The notes: generated by a model from the letters alone, not told the origin. Positions 53,526 to 62,131 are shown, numbered from the stretch's first letter. The stretch: 64,000 nucleotides of DNA from Leptospira johnsonii (GCF_003112675.1 NZ_BFAY01000001.1:100398-164397); one strand, 5' to 3'. Program-made: numbers and translations.

Positions 53526-54145
53526 GCGTTCTTTTTGATCCCATCCAAACTTTTTTAAGAAAAATAGAAAACGAGTCGTCTTTGATTTCCGAAGAAAGAA
53601 AGGAAACGTTACTCGAGTTTGCAAGAGAGATTAGAGAATTAAAATTAAATCAGAATTATTTTGAAATTGTATTTGTTTGCACTCATAATTCTCGCCGCAG
53701 CCAAATCGCACAAATGTTTGCTTTTGTTTGCGCAGAATATCTCGGACTTTCCGGGATTGGATCTTATTCGGGCGGAACAGAGGTGACTTCTTTTCACCCA
53801 AACTCGGTCCAGGCACTCGTAAAGATCGGTTTCAAAATAGAGAAGGAAGAAGAGACGGGAGATAATCCTAGATACCGGATTTCTTATAAAGAAAACAGTC
53901 TGCCTGTCTCGGCTTATTCTAAACTTTATTCGGACTCTTCAAATCCTAAACGGAAATTTATAGCCGTGATGGTTTGTTCCTCTGCGGATGAATCTTGTCC
54001 TTTTGTTCCGGGAGCGTGGAAGAGGATAAGTCTTCCATATTTGGATCCCAAGGAATTTGACGGCACTGCCCAAGCTTTCGAAAAATATATAGAAACATGT
54101 GAAACGATCGCAAGAGAACTTCTTTTTGTAATGGAACATGTCTAA
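53522..54145 (+). CDS. arsC: Arsenate reductase, low-molecular-weight phosphatase type
   Basis: This 207-residue enzyme of the LMW protein-tyrosine-phosphatase fold is predicted to reduce arsenate to arsenite for export by ACR3. The P-loop CTHNSRRS places the nucleophile at C53 and the Arg at 58-59. A second pair, C152 and C159 (VCSSADESCPFVP), matches the resolving-cysteine relay of thioredoxin-linked ArsC. About 45 helical residues precede the P-loop, unlike the B. subtilis enzyme, where the nucleophile is near residue 10. The start is GTG, overlapping the ACR3 stop. It is followed by the ATP-grasp gene 21 bases on. Confidence 0.85.
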   Translation: MSVLFDPIQTFLRKIENESSLISEERKETLLEFAREIRELKLNQNYFEIVFVCTHNSRRSQIAQMFAFVCAEYLGLSGIGSYSGGTEVTSFHPNSVQALVKIGFKIEKEEETGDNPRYRISYKENSLPVSAYSKLYSDSSNPKRKFIAVMVCSSADESCPFVPGAWKRISLPYLDPKEFDGTAQAFEKYIETCETIARELLFVMEHV

Positions 54146-54166
54146 GGTTGTATAGAGGGTCTTTGG

Positions 54167-55429
54167 ATGGAAACTAACTTAGCGGAAATATTAAATGAGA
54201 AATGTTCTTGTTCTACTTTGAACAAGGAGCGCTTGAGCGAAGAGGCGTATAAATTCCCTGTTCCTGAAATAAGAACCCAAGGGATCGAACATTTCTATTC
54301 CGAAACTCCTTCCTTCATTAATATTTCGGATAAGGAGAAAATCCTACAAATTTTGTTTTCCATTCGAAACGCCTTACGTTTGCCGGAAGTGAGAGATCGT
54401 ATTTTATCCGATTATGATCCCAAAGAAAGGGCCAGCGAAATTACCGGAGGAGTTTTTCTTAGTTTGGATTTTCATCAGACGAAGGAAGGTCCTAAGCTGA
54501 TCGAGATCAATACGAACGCAGGCGGAGCTTATTTACAGCTAAAACTTTTAGAAGCTCAGATCAGATGTTGCAAGATCGTCGATATTGCTATTCAGAATGC
54601 GGATACTCTCCGGAATTTAGAGGAAAAATTCTATTCCATATTCATTGATGAATGGATCTCCAACGGACGAACAGGAAGACCGGATTTTATCGCTATTGTG
54701 GACCAAAATCCTTCCGGTCAGTTTTTATATCCTGAGTTTCTATTATTTAGAGATCTATTTAGATCCAAAGGGATTCACTCGGAGATATTAGATCCGGATC
54801 AGATTAAATTTATAGGAGAAGAACTCTATTTCGAGGGAAAGAAGATCGATTTGATCTATAACAGATTGACCGATTTTCATTTATCTGAAGATACGAATTC
54901 TAAAATTCGAGAAGCTTGGAAGCATGGAAAACTAATCCTTACTCCAAGTCCCGTTGATTACGACCTATATGCTCGGAAAACGAATTTGAACGTTCTTTCG
55001 GATAATAATTTTCTAATGAAGGCAGGGCTTGATCGAAAGGATTCGGAAATCCTAATGTCATCTATTCCGAATACGAAAATCGTAACCTTAGGAAATGCAG
55101 AGGAACTCTGGGAAAAACGAAAGAGTATCTTCTTTAAACCAAAAGAAGGATTTGGTGGTAAGGCCGCCTATTATGGAGGAAAACTTACAAAAAATAAGTT
55201 TTCGGAAATTATTCATGGGGAATATATAAGCCAGGAATTCGTTCCTCCTTCCGTTCGGATCACATCCATTTCCGGAGAGGAAAAGGAATTAAAAATGGAT
55301 ATAAGGGCTTATATCTATAACGACGAGATCTTACTTTTAGCAAGCCGCTTGTACCAAGGCCAGACTACAAATTTCAGGACTCCGGGAGGAGGATTCTCTC
55401 CTTTGTACACGTTGCCTGAAATCGTTTAG
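54167..55429 (+). CDS. ATP-grasp-like protein in the arsenic operon
   Basis: This 420-residue soluble protein has motifs of the ATP-grasp/glutathionylspermidine-synthase superfamily: LIEINTNAGGAYLQ (111-124), an acidic nucleotide/metal motif; IFFKPKEGFGGKAAYYGG (321-338), the glycine-rich phosphate-binding loop with K324 and K332; and MDIRAYIYNDEILLLASRLY (377-396) with TNFRTPGGGFSPLY at the end. The order suggests a circularly permuted or divergent ATP-grasp. ATP-grasp enzymes usually join a carboxylate to an amine or thiol. Cysteine pairs C13/C15 (KCSCS) and C134/C135 (RCCK) could bind As(III) or form a thiol site. A GAGGGTC ribosome binding site follows arsC by 21 bases, so it is likely part of the operon. 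I know of no standard ars gene with this function. Confidence 0.75.
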   Translation: METNLAEILNEKCSCSTLNKERLSEEAYKFPVPEIRTQGIEHFYSETPSFINISDKEKILQILFSIRNALRLPEVRDRILSDYDPKERASEITGGVFLSLDFHQTKEGPKLIEINTNAGGAYLQLKLLEAQIRCCKIVDIAIQNADTLRNLEEKFYSIFIDEWISNGRTGRPDFIAIVDQNPSGQFLYPEFLLFRDLFRSKGIHSEILDPDQIKFIGEELYFEGKKIDLIYNRLTDFHLSEDTNSKIREAWKHGKLILTPSPVDYDLYARKTNLNVLSDNNFLMKAGLDRKDSEILMSSIPNTKIVTLGNAEELWEKRKSIFFKPKEGFGGKAAYYGGKLTKNKFSEIIHGEYISQEFVPPSVRITSISGEEKELKMDIRAYIYNDEILLLASRLYQGQTTNFRTPGGGFSPLYTLPEIV

Positions 55430-55434
55430 ATTAA

Positions 55435-55460
55435 ATTCGCACCCTGTTACAGGTGCGAAT
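55435..55460 (+). terminator. Hairpin after the ATP-grasp gene
   Basis: ATTCGCACC (55435-55443) pairs perfectly with GGTGCGAAT (55452-55460) around an eight-base loop. It is six bases beyond the stop codon and lacks a T-tract, so it marks a probable 3' end of the ars transcript without being a textbook terminator. Confidence 0.55.
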
Positions 55461-55516
55461 CAGGTGAGCTCAATGTAAAGTTCGAGGAAAAGCTCGTTGT
55501 CTTGAATCTCGGCAGT

Positions 55517-55750
55517 ATGAAAGTAATAGGCTTTGGTGACTTTAAACAGAAAAGAACAGGTTCCGATTTTGATGATCTAACTACTTTTACAACGGGAGGA
55601 AATGAATTTTATAAATTTAGTTTATTTCCTGAACATTTCCAAGAGATCGTCGATCACGAAGTGAAGGATGAAAGAAGATTACTTCTCAAAAATGGAAGCG
55701 TACTGATTCTAAATAATACCGGGAAAGATATGCAGGTTAGTTTTGATTAA
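55517..55750 (+). CDS. Small protein of unknown function
   Basis: This is a 77-residue acidic soluble protein counted from ATG 55517; a TTG at 55502 would add five residues. Alternating strands (MKVIGFGDFKQKRTGSDFDD, then RRLLLKNGSVLILNNTGKDM) suggest a small beta-rich fold. It is AT-rich like its neighbours, lies just past the hairpin closing the ars operon, and has no recognisable motif or cysteines. It may be part of the transferred segment. Confidence 0.5.
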   Translation: MKVIGFGDFKQKRTGSDFDDLTTFTTGGNEFYKFSLFPEHFQEIVDHEVKDERRLLLKNGSVLILNNTGKDMQVSFD

Positions 55751-55876
55751 GTTTTGAGGTAGAAAAATCCAAAAAATACGTTTGATTTGTGGCTGAAAAC
55801 TTTATGGTGATGATATATAAATGGAAAAGTTGAATATTATCAATTTTATATTTTCAGAGAGGAAGATAGTCTTCGA

Positions 55877-56701
55877 ATGAACCTTTTTGCTCAAAATTTG
55901 TCCGTCCGCTTTAGTAAAACGATCCTATTTTTCATATTCTTACTATTTCTTTCTTTCATTCATGTAAACGTAATTCTTTCGCAATCGTATGGAGGGTCCA
56001 TTTGTGAACGCTCCTCTAATCCATCTCTGCTTCAGCAAATTAAAGGTAATAAAATACCGGATCTTTATATTGGTTATTCTGCTCGGGGGGTGAAAGATGA
56101 TAATTTTCCCGGTTATGATTTGTATCATACCAAGAACTGGGCTAGTTCAATCTTAATGCCGAATACGCCTTTGCCAAAGGTCCCGAAAGAAATGGATTTC
56201 GATAATGAGGTCCAATTTGTTCGAAGAGTTAATTTATCTTGTCTTTATTCTCCTTATTCGCTGATGGATAAAGACACCTCGACTGCCTGGTCAGAAGGAG
56301 TCGAGGGCGACGGACTGGGAGAAGTTGTTTTAGCCTATGTTGATGTCCAGAAACCTATCAAAATTTGGACTGGCTTCGGAAAAAATCAGAAATTATTTTT
56401 GGCAAACAATAGGCCGAAGGTTATTCGGGTCTATGTTCTGGAGGCTGGTTATTATGGCGTAGGGGAATCGAATTTTGTATTAGGAAAATTTAAATCTCTT
56501 GGTGTTCATGAAATTGCTCTCCTGGATGTTAATGGATATCAAAAATTGAATATTCCGTTATACAAACTTAATCCAATAGGGATCGGATCTGGTGCTGATA
56601 AACAATATATGCGCGAGTCTATATTAGCCATTGAAATCGTTTCTGTATACAAGGGCGAAAAATACTCTGATACTTTGATCACTGAAGTTTCTAATGAGTG
56701 A
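55877..56701 (+). CDS. Exported protein with NADase-type glycan-binding domain
   Basis: This 274-residue protein has an N-terminal signal segment (ILFFIFLLFLSFIHVNVILS, with a likely cleavage after SQS-type residues). The mature part ends in a discoidin-like beta-sandwich of the NADase-type glycan-binding kind. The hallmark is SLMDKDTSTAWSEGVEGDGL (about 127-146) with D/W residues, followed by GEVVLAYVDVQKPIKIWTGF, KVIRVYVLEAG and a final EIVSVYKGEKY strand. Such domains are widespread in Leptospira and are presumed to bind glycans at the surface. No catalytic domain accompanies it. The gene is AT-rich. A terminator follows, facing the convergent desaturase-type gene. Confidence 0.78.
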   Translation: MNLFAQNLSVRFSKTILFFIFLLFLSFIHVNVILSQSYGGSICERSSNPSLLQQIKGNKIPDLYIGYSARGVKDDNFPGYDLYHTKNWASSILMPNTPLPKVPKEMDFDNEVQFVRRVNLSCLYSPYSLMDKDTSTAWSEGVEGDGLGEVVLAYVDVQKPIKIWTGFGKNQKLFLANNRPKVIRVYVLEAGYYGVGESNFVLGKFKSLGVHEIALLDVNGYQKLNIPLYKLNPIGIGSGADKQYMRESILAIEIVSVYKGEKYSDTLITEVSNE

Positions 56702-56728
56702 GAATTGTATAAAGGTTTTTAACTGACG

Positions 56729-56754
56729 ATCCGCATCCAGATTCAGATGCGGAT
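56729..56754. terminator. Hairpin between convergent genes
   Basis: ATCCGCATC (56729-56737) and GATGCGGAT (56746-56754) form a perfect nine-pair stem with a CAGATTCA loop. A TATTATT sequence follows on the plus strand. It lies between two convergent genes and could serve both. Confidence 0.65.
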
Positions 56755-56767
56755 ATTATTCTCAATG

Positions 56768-57586
56768 CTAAGCAGTTTCCGGAACTCTTCTTCTACCTTC
56801 CGGCTTCTTACTAGTGATCTCCGCAAAGGTTCTTTCATACTCCGGGTGAACTGTCCCGAATAAATAATCCCAAGCGGTTGTATAAAGCCCATAATTGTAA
56901 CGAAAACTTTGGTGATGCATATCATGATTGGTATTCGAATTCACCAATTTTAAGATCGTATTTGTACCCATCCAGTATGGGAAAATTTCATAACCGCTAT
57001 GACCTAAAACATTACGAATGATTTGAAAGGTCATAAAGATCATTAAAGCCAGAGGATGGACCGGAAATAATGAAGCCACGATCGGCATGATAAGAGAATG
57101 GATGAATGCCTCCCAAGGATGAAAAGAGTAAGCAGTCCAAGGAGAAGGTGTGACTGAATCATGGTGCACTTTATGCACTCTCTTATAAAACCAACGAGTA
57201 TGCATGAGTCTGTGCGTCCAGTAGAAGTAAAAATCCTGGATAACTAAGATAAGTACGGTGCTTAAGATCAGATATCCCCAGCCGTGATCTTCTATACGTT
57301 CGTAGAACTTGAAGTAACCGTATTTTCTAAATAACAATACGGTCAGAGTTACTGAGGTATAAACGACTACGGAAGAAACGGAATATAAAAATTCCTTTTT
57401 GAATTGAGACGGTTTTGCGTTCTTCTCTTGGATCTTTCTATATTGAAACGGATGTTTCCAAATATAGAAGACCAAAAACGCCAGACCCGCGAATAGAAAG
57501 TATCTCAAAAAATCTATTAGGAATATGATTGGGATTTTGGGAACTAAATCCATCATGTATTGAAATAATTGTTGGTGAAAGCACAT
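56768..57586 (-). CDS. Fatty acid hydroxylase/sterol desaturase family protein
   Basis: This 272-residue integral membrane di-iron oxygenase has four or more membrane helices in the first 190 residues. The eight-histidine metal site is visible as HRLMH (125-129), HKVHH (138-142) and HDMHH (221-225), plus H195. Family members hydroxylate or desaturate sterols, sphingolipids, fatty acids or carotenoids; the bacterial substrate here is unknown. The AAAGGATC ribosome binding site supports the start. It follows the AraC gene on the same strand by 107 bases, so it is a candidate target of that regulator. Confidence 0.88.
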   Translation of the reverse strand: MCFHQQLFQYMMDLVPKIPIIFLIDFLRYFLFAGLAFLVFYIWKHPFQYRKIQEKNAKPSQFKKEFLYSVSSVVVYTSVTLTVLLFRKYGYFKFYERIEDHGWGYLILSTVLILVIQDFYFYWTHRLMHTRWFYKRVHKVHHDSVTPSPWTAYSFHPWEAFIHSLIMPIVASLFPVHPLALMIFMTFQIIRNVLGHSGYEIFPYWMGTNTILKLVNSNTNHDMHHQSFRYNYGLYTTAWDYLFGTVHPEYERTFAEITSKKPEGRRRVPETA

Positions 57587-57693
57587 GTTTGATCCTTTGC
57601 TCCTTGGAGGATTTCGTGGATCATTAGAACATTTTTTCAGGTTTGAATCCGATAGATTTCGGACAAAGTCTGATCGATTCCGGATTCGATCGC

Positions 57694-58746
57694 TTATTTT
57701 GCAGAACTGTTTTGTTTTCTGAAATCGCTCGGGGTCATTCCTACAATTTCTTTGAAGGCCCTGTTGAATGGGGCAAGAGAACCGTAACCCAGGTCCATTG
57801 CAATCCTAAGCACCTGGAAGTCATTTTTGTCGGGATCCGAAAGGATGAACATTGCTTCTTTGATTCTGAAATGATTTAGGAATTCGTTAAAGTTCCTGTA
57901 TCCTAGTCCTTGATTGATGAGTCTACGGACCTTCTTCTCAGGAACGTTTAACCGTTTTGCTAAGGCCAAGATGGTCAGGTTCTCTTGTAGAAACACCTTT
58001 TGGTCTTTTAGGAGAGAATTCAGCTTTTGTAATAGGTTTTCGTCTAAAGGTTCTTCGGTGACTTCTTCCTTTTGTATTTCTTCAGTTGGGAATACATTCT
58101 CTCTGAATTGAAAGATCCGGAAGGAAATGAAAAATACCAATACGAAAATGAAGGAGGAATTGATCAGATCCAATTGTACGGAATATCCAGCGTCTTTGGT
58201 GATCACTTCCATTAATACAACGGACATGCTATAAAGCCCCGTCACCCAAGAAAAAATTACTCTGAATTCTCTTCTTGATTCTAACAGGTCTACGTTCTTG
58301 TCTTTTAAAACTTTTCCTAAAGTGAATAAGATAAGTCCAAGGTAGAATACCTGAGGCATACTGAATAATACTTTGGCTAAAATTGTGCTTTGGCTTCGGA
58401 TATCGGAGGCCAGAAAAACATAAAAACAGAATATATTCAGAGAGAAAAATAATACTCCATGCCAAACTTTCAGTTCGAATCCATCTTCGAATAGGCTGGA
58501 AACGAATAGATAAAAAAAGATAGAAACCGAAAAGCAGCCTGTATGGACCAGTATTAGGATAAATATATTTGTGGAATGATCCAGCCAAGGACAAATAAAA
58601 TAGGCGATCAAAGAAGAAGTAAATAAACTTCCTAAGAGACTCCGGGTGCTTAGTTTTACTCGGAGTAGAAAATTTAAGATCAGAAAGCCCAACTGAGCTA
58701 TCGTAGCTGCTTTTAAATAATGGATCAGATCTGTGGTTTCGAACAT
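57694..58746 (-). CDS. AraC-family regulator with N-terminal membrane domain
   Basis: About seven hydrophobic segments fill the first 220 residues (for example LGFLILNFLLRV and FSLNIFCFYVFLAS). A linker is followed by a C-terminal AraC-type HTH pair: ILALAKRLNVPEKKVRRLIN, YRNFNEFLNHFRIKEAMFIL and RIAMDLGYGSLAPFNRAFKE, with IVGMTPSDFRKQ at the end. The architecture matches the regulator at 13951-15051 although the sequences differ clearly. The ATG has no ribosome binding site and is preceded by TATAATAA, so the message may be almost leaderless. Likely target: the adjacent hydroxylase-type gene. Confidence 0.85.
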   Translation of the reverse strand: MFETTDLIHYLKAATIAQLGFLILNFLLRVKLSTRSLLGSLFTSSLIAYFICPWLDHSTNIFILILVHTGCFSVSIFFYLFVSSLFEDGFELKVWHGVLFFSLNIFCFYVFLASDIRSQSTILAKVLFSMPQVFYLGLILFTLGKVLKDKNVDLLESRREFRVIFSWVTGLYSMSVVLMEVITKDAGYSVQLDLINSSFIFVLVFFISFRIFQFRENVFPTEEIQKEEVTEEPLDENLLQKLNSLLKDQKVFLQENLTILALAKRLNVPEKKVRRLINQGLGYRNFNEFLNHFRIKEAMFILSDPDKNDFQVLRIAMDLGYGSLAPFNRAFKEIVGMTPSDFRKQNSSAK

Positions 58747-58959
58747 TTATTATAAAATAGATATGTCGTCGAGGACTTCTTTTAGAGAATGAATACTTTT
58801 CTAATACTTTGGCTGTCTTTCAATCCAAAATTTATTCGGAAATTGTTTGTAGGAATCTGAGAATTGTAGCAAGAATGCGTAGCCTATCTAACCAATATTT
58901 CAAGATGAGAAAGGCTTTTTTAACGAACCAATCGTCTTATAACTTAGTGAGGGCGATCA

Positions 58960-60255
58960 ATGTCGGTTTATAGTGCTTCCAATTCGGATCATGTATCTTC
59001 AGAAAATTTTGTTGGATCGAAGCTAATCCCTATCTTCGACGTCTGGTCTTCCTCTTTTCCGAGAGAAGAGTTTGCGGTTTTCGATTCCGATCTGAGGTGT
59101 GTATATTTTCGTTTATCATCTTCTGATCAAGGTTTGAAAAAGGAAGATTTCTTAGGAAAAAAATACTCCGAATTTGGCCCTGATTTTTTACCAATCGAAG
59201 ATGATAGATTTGAACAAGTTTTAAAAGGAACCTCTTTTGAAATTGAGAGTAATTTCGGATATAAGATGCTTCGGATCCGTATCTCTCTTCTTAAATTTCC
59301 GGATAACGATTTGAAACTGATCTTTCTCGCATTTAATGAATTCTCTAATGAAAGCAATATAGTAGGAGGAATTTCGAATCTTACAGAAAAGCAGATCTCT
59401 TTCCTGAAACAGGAACAATCTTTATATAGAGATATCATTTCTATATTTAACTGGAGACAGGAGATAGAAGGGAAGGGGGGAAATCGAATTTGGATGCAGC
59501 AGGCACTTCCGAACTTGAATACTTCCCTAATGCAAGGTTCTGGGATCGGAGCTTTGATCACTTCCTTGGGAGCTTTGTTTGAAACAGCTCAGAAAGACGA
59601 TAAGAACGCAATCGTTCCTATCGCATTCATGGATTTACTCGAAGAGAATTTTCAAGTTACTAAGAGACTGATTAAAACGATGGCCGACGCCCAGATTATT
59701 TTTGAAGAAAATTATCTAAATACGGAAGAATTATCTTTAGCGGAAGTTTTGAAGATCGTGAATGAACAAGTGGATTATATGCAGGATATGCTTCAGATCA
59801 AGAAGCAGAATGTAGTGATGTCTGTTTTGAAAAACTTGGAATCCCAAAAAATCACTATTAGCAAAGAAGCTTTAAAAACGATCGTTAGAGAGATCCTTAT
59901 CAACGCGATGAAATATTCTCCAGATGGAGCGGAGATCATCATTCTTTATCTTAGAACAGAAAACAATTTTATAATGAAGTTTATCAATCCTCCGAATTAT
60001 AAAGAGATAGAGAATTTGGACTGTAAAAATTCGGAAGAGATCGCCTTATTCCAACCTTTTTTCAGATTGAAAAAGGCGGTAGATGAACGATATTCCAAAG
60101 AGGAATTCGGGATAGGTCTAGGGTTACCAATTGTTAGAAAGTTGGCGGAAGATATGAATGCGAGAGTTTATTTTACAGTCACAAAATCCAATATCTACGA
60201 AAAAGAAGAACGCGAAGTTTGCACTTCTTTGCAGTTCCCTATGATTTCATCTTAG
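58960..60255 (+). CDS. Histidine-kinase-like protein lacking the phosphoacceptor histidine
   Basis: This 431-residue cytosolic protein has an N-terminal PAS-like region (about 35-130), a helical dimerisation-like region (about 150-250) and a C-terminal HATPase_c domain. The N-box IVREILINAMKYSP (308-321) has its Asn at 315, and the glycine loop FGIGLGLPIVRKLAE is at 383-397. The dimerisation helix where SHExRTPL should stand reads MQQALPNLNTSLMQGSGIGA. The only histidine in the whole protein is H11. It cannot be an ordinary autokinase unless it phosphorylates another residue. A GAGGGCG ribosome binding site is present. Its 3' end overlaps the convergent cheB. Confidence 0.8.
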   Translation: MSVYSASNSDHVSSENFVGSKLIPIFDVWSSSFPREEFAVFDSDLRCVYFRLSSSDQGLKKEDFLGKKYSEFGPDFLPIEDDRFEQVLKGTSFEIESNFGYKMLRIRISLLKFPDNDLKLIFLAFNEFSNESNIVGGISNLTEKQISFLKQEQSLYRDIISIFNWRQEIEGKGGNRIWMQQALPNLNTSLMQGSGIGALITSLGALFETAQKDDKNAIVPIAFMDLLEENFQVTKRLIKTMADAQIIFEENYLNTEELSLAEVLKIVNEQVDYMQDMLQIKKQNVVMSVLKNLESQKITISKEALKTIVREILINAMKYSPDGAEIIILYLRTENNFIMKFINPPNYKEIENLDCKNSEEIALFQPFFRLKKAVDERYSKEEFGIGLGLPIVRKLAEDMNARVYFTVTKSNIYEKEEREVCTSLQFPMISS

Positions 60256-61322
60256 AATCGGCTTCCAGCATGCCCTGCTTTTGAAAGAATTTCGGAAGCC
60301 ATTCTTCTTAAAGGTAATATCGATTCTGCAGCTCCTAATTCAATTGCTTCCTTTGGCATTCCGAATACTACAGAACTGGATTCGTCCTGGGCGACGGTAT
60401 ACGCGCCAGTCTTCTTCATTTCTAATAATCCTCTTGCTCCGTCATCACCCATCCCGGTCATAATAATGCCCATTGAGTTCTTTCCTACTTGTTGGGAAAC
60501 AGAACGAAAAAGTACATCCACAGAAGGTCGATGTCGATTGATAGGGGGGCCGTCTTTGAGATCTACGTAAAATCTGGCTCCGCTCATTCGAATAGTCATA
60601 TGTCTATTTCCCGGAGCGATCACGGCTCTTCCGGGTGGGATTTCCTCTCCTTGTTCCGCTTCCTTTACTCCTACCTGACATATCGAATTCAAACGTTTAG
60701 CGAATTGTGCGGTAAATTTTTCCGGCATATGCTGCACGATTGCGATCGGAGGAGAAAGTGGAGGTAGCTCTGTTAGGATAGTCTCTAAAGCGTTTGTTCC
60801 TCCTGTGGATGTTCCTATGGCGACTAACTTCCAAGTGGTATCCGCAGATAATTTATGATCCATATGACTCTTGGATAGTTGTGGCTTCTCATTATTAGGG
60901 ATCGCTAATTTGGAAATTCTTGATTGAGAAGCTGCCTGTACGATCCTCAAAAAAGTTTCTGCTGATTCTTCCAAAAAGCCGCCTACGTTTAATTTCGGTT
61001 TAGAAATGATGTCCACAGCTCCGGAACTGAATGCCTCCATTGTGACTGCAGCTCCTTCCATGGTCAGAGAAGAGCAGATCACTATTGGTGTTGGTCTTTC
61101 TGCCATAATCTTTTTCAAAAAGGATATTCCATCCATTCTAGGCATTTCTATATCCAGGACGATTACATCTGGCCAATAGTTTTGCATTTTTTGAAGAGCG
61201 AATATCGGATCAGATGCGGTAAAAATTTCAGAAACATTCGGATCTTTTGTCAAGATCGTGCTTAAGTTCTGTCGAACGACTGCAGAGTCGTCCACTATCA
61301 TGACTGAATAACGTCCGTTCAT
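60252..61322 (-). CDS. cheB: Chemotaxis response regulator protein-glutamate methylesterase
   Basis: CheB removes methyl groups from chemoreceptors to reset adaptation. The 356 residues comprise a receiver domain with the phosphoacceptor D57 (VIVLDIEMPRMDG) and acidic D11/D12, a linker (about 125-165) and the methylesterase domain. The latter has S172 (IGTSTGGTNALE), H198 (VQHMPEKFTAQF) and D293/D294 (MTGMGDDGARG) as the catalytic set. Its start overlaps the cheR stop by four bases. It is the last gene of the mcp-cheW-cheR-cheB operon and overlaps the convergent histidine-kinase-like gene by four bases at the stops. Confidence 0.95.
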   Translation of the reverse strand: MNGRYSVMIVDDSAVVRQNLSTILTKDPNVSEIFTASDPIFALQKMQNYWPDVIVLDIEMPRMDGISFLKKIMAERPTPIVICSSLTMEGAAVTMEAFSSGAVDIISKPKLNVGGFLEESAETFLRIVQAASQSRISKLAIPNNEKPQLSKSHMDHKLSADTTWKLVAIGTSTGGTNALETILTELPPLSPPIAIVQHMPEKFTAQFAKRLNSICQVGVKEAEQGEEIPPGRAVIAPGNRHMTIRMSGARFYVDLKDGPPINRHRPSVDVLFRSVSQQVGKNSMGIIMTGMGDDGARGLLEMKKTGAYTVAQDESSSVVFGMPKEAIELGAAESILPLRRMASEILSKAGHAGSRF

Positions 61323-62128
61323 ATTTTTTGATAAACGGAAGTTCGTATTAATTTAAAATTACTTCGAATACCTGTTAGGGATTCCGAATGGCCAATAATA
61401 AGTATTGCTCCAGAAGAAAGAATGGATTCTATTTTATCTATGATCATTTGTTTTTCCTTTGTTTCGAAATAGATCATCACGTTCCTAAGAAAGACTATGT
61501 TCGGTTTGAAACTTCCGGGCAATTTGTCTAGAGTTGTAAGGTTTGCGACTTCGAAACGGATCCTGGATCGGATCTCACTATTAAAAGTAAAATATCCGGT
61601 GAATTCTTCTTTCCCCTTCAGGCAATAACGTTTCAGATAATGTTCAGGTATCTGCTCGGAGCCCTGTATAGGATAAAATCCGTTTCTTGCTTTTTGGATA
61701 CTATCATTACAGATATCGGTTCCAAGTACCGACCAATTGTCCGAGCCTAATTTGTCCTGCAGGATCAATCCTGCGCTATAAGCTTCTTCTCCAGTAGAGG
61801 CGGCTGCACTCCATATCTTTGTTGGAGAATTATTTCGATTTTCTAATATACTTTCAAGATAGTTGTAATGTGCAGGTTCCCGGAAGAAATGAGTCACATG
61901 AGTTGTAATTAGACTGATGAAAATATTTCTTTCTTCTTTATTGAGATCGCTTTTAATTATATCCAGGTATTCTCCGTAGGAGTTACAATTTCGGGCCCGA
62001 ACACGTTTTGATAAACGGCTGACGATCAGGTTCTTTTTCCTTTCTCCCATGCGGATCCCTGTGTATTTAAATATTAGGGCCGCAAAGGAAAGGAATTCCG
62101 ATTGGCTAAGGGTATAATTCGCGTTCAT
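61319..62128 (-). CDS. cheR: Chemotaxis protein methyltransferase
   Basis: This SAM-dependent enzyme methylates glutamates on chemoreceptors. The 269 residues show an N-terminal helical domain and the methyltransferase domain: LITTHVTHFFREPAHYNYLE, then IWSAAASTGEEAYSAGLILQ, VLGTDICNDSIQKARNGFYP and NIVFLRNVMIYFE. These are the standard CheR motifs. It starts three bases after cheW ends and its stop overlaps the cheB start by four bases, so all three are translationally linked. Confidence 0.95.
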   Translation of the reverse strand: MNANYTLSQSEFLSFAALIFKYTGIRMGERKKNLIVSRLSKRVRARNCNSYGEYLDIIKSDLNKEERNIFISLITTHVTHFFREPAHYNYLESILENRNNSPTKIWSAAASTGEEAYSAGLILQDKLGSDNWSVLGTDICNDSIQKARNGFYPIQGSEQIPEHYLKRYCLKGKEEFTGYFTFNSEIRSRIRFEVANLTTLDKLPGSFKPNIVFLRNVMIYFETKEKQMIIDKIESILSSGAILIIGHSESLTGIRSNFKLIRTSVYQKI

Positions 62129-62131
62129 CCG

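Noticed and set aside
55435..55460. Attachment-site or recombination-site role for the hairpin after the ATP-grasp gene
   Set aside because: There is no matching copy at the other side of the ars region near 51.4-52.1 kb and no integrase nearby.
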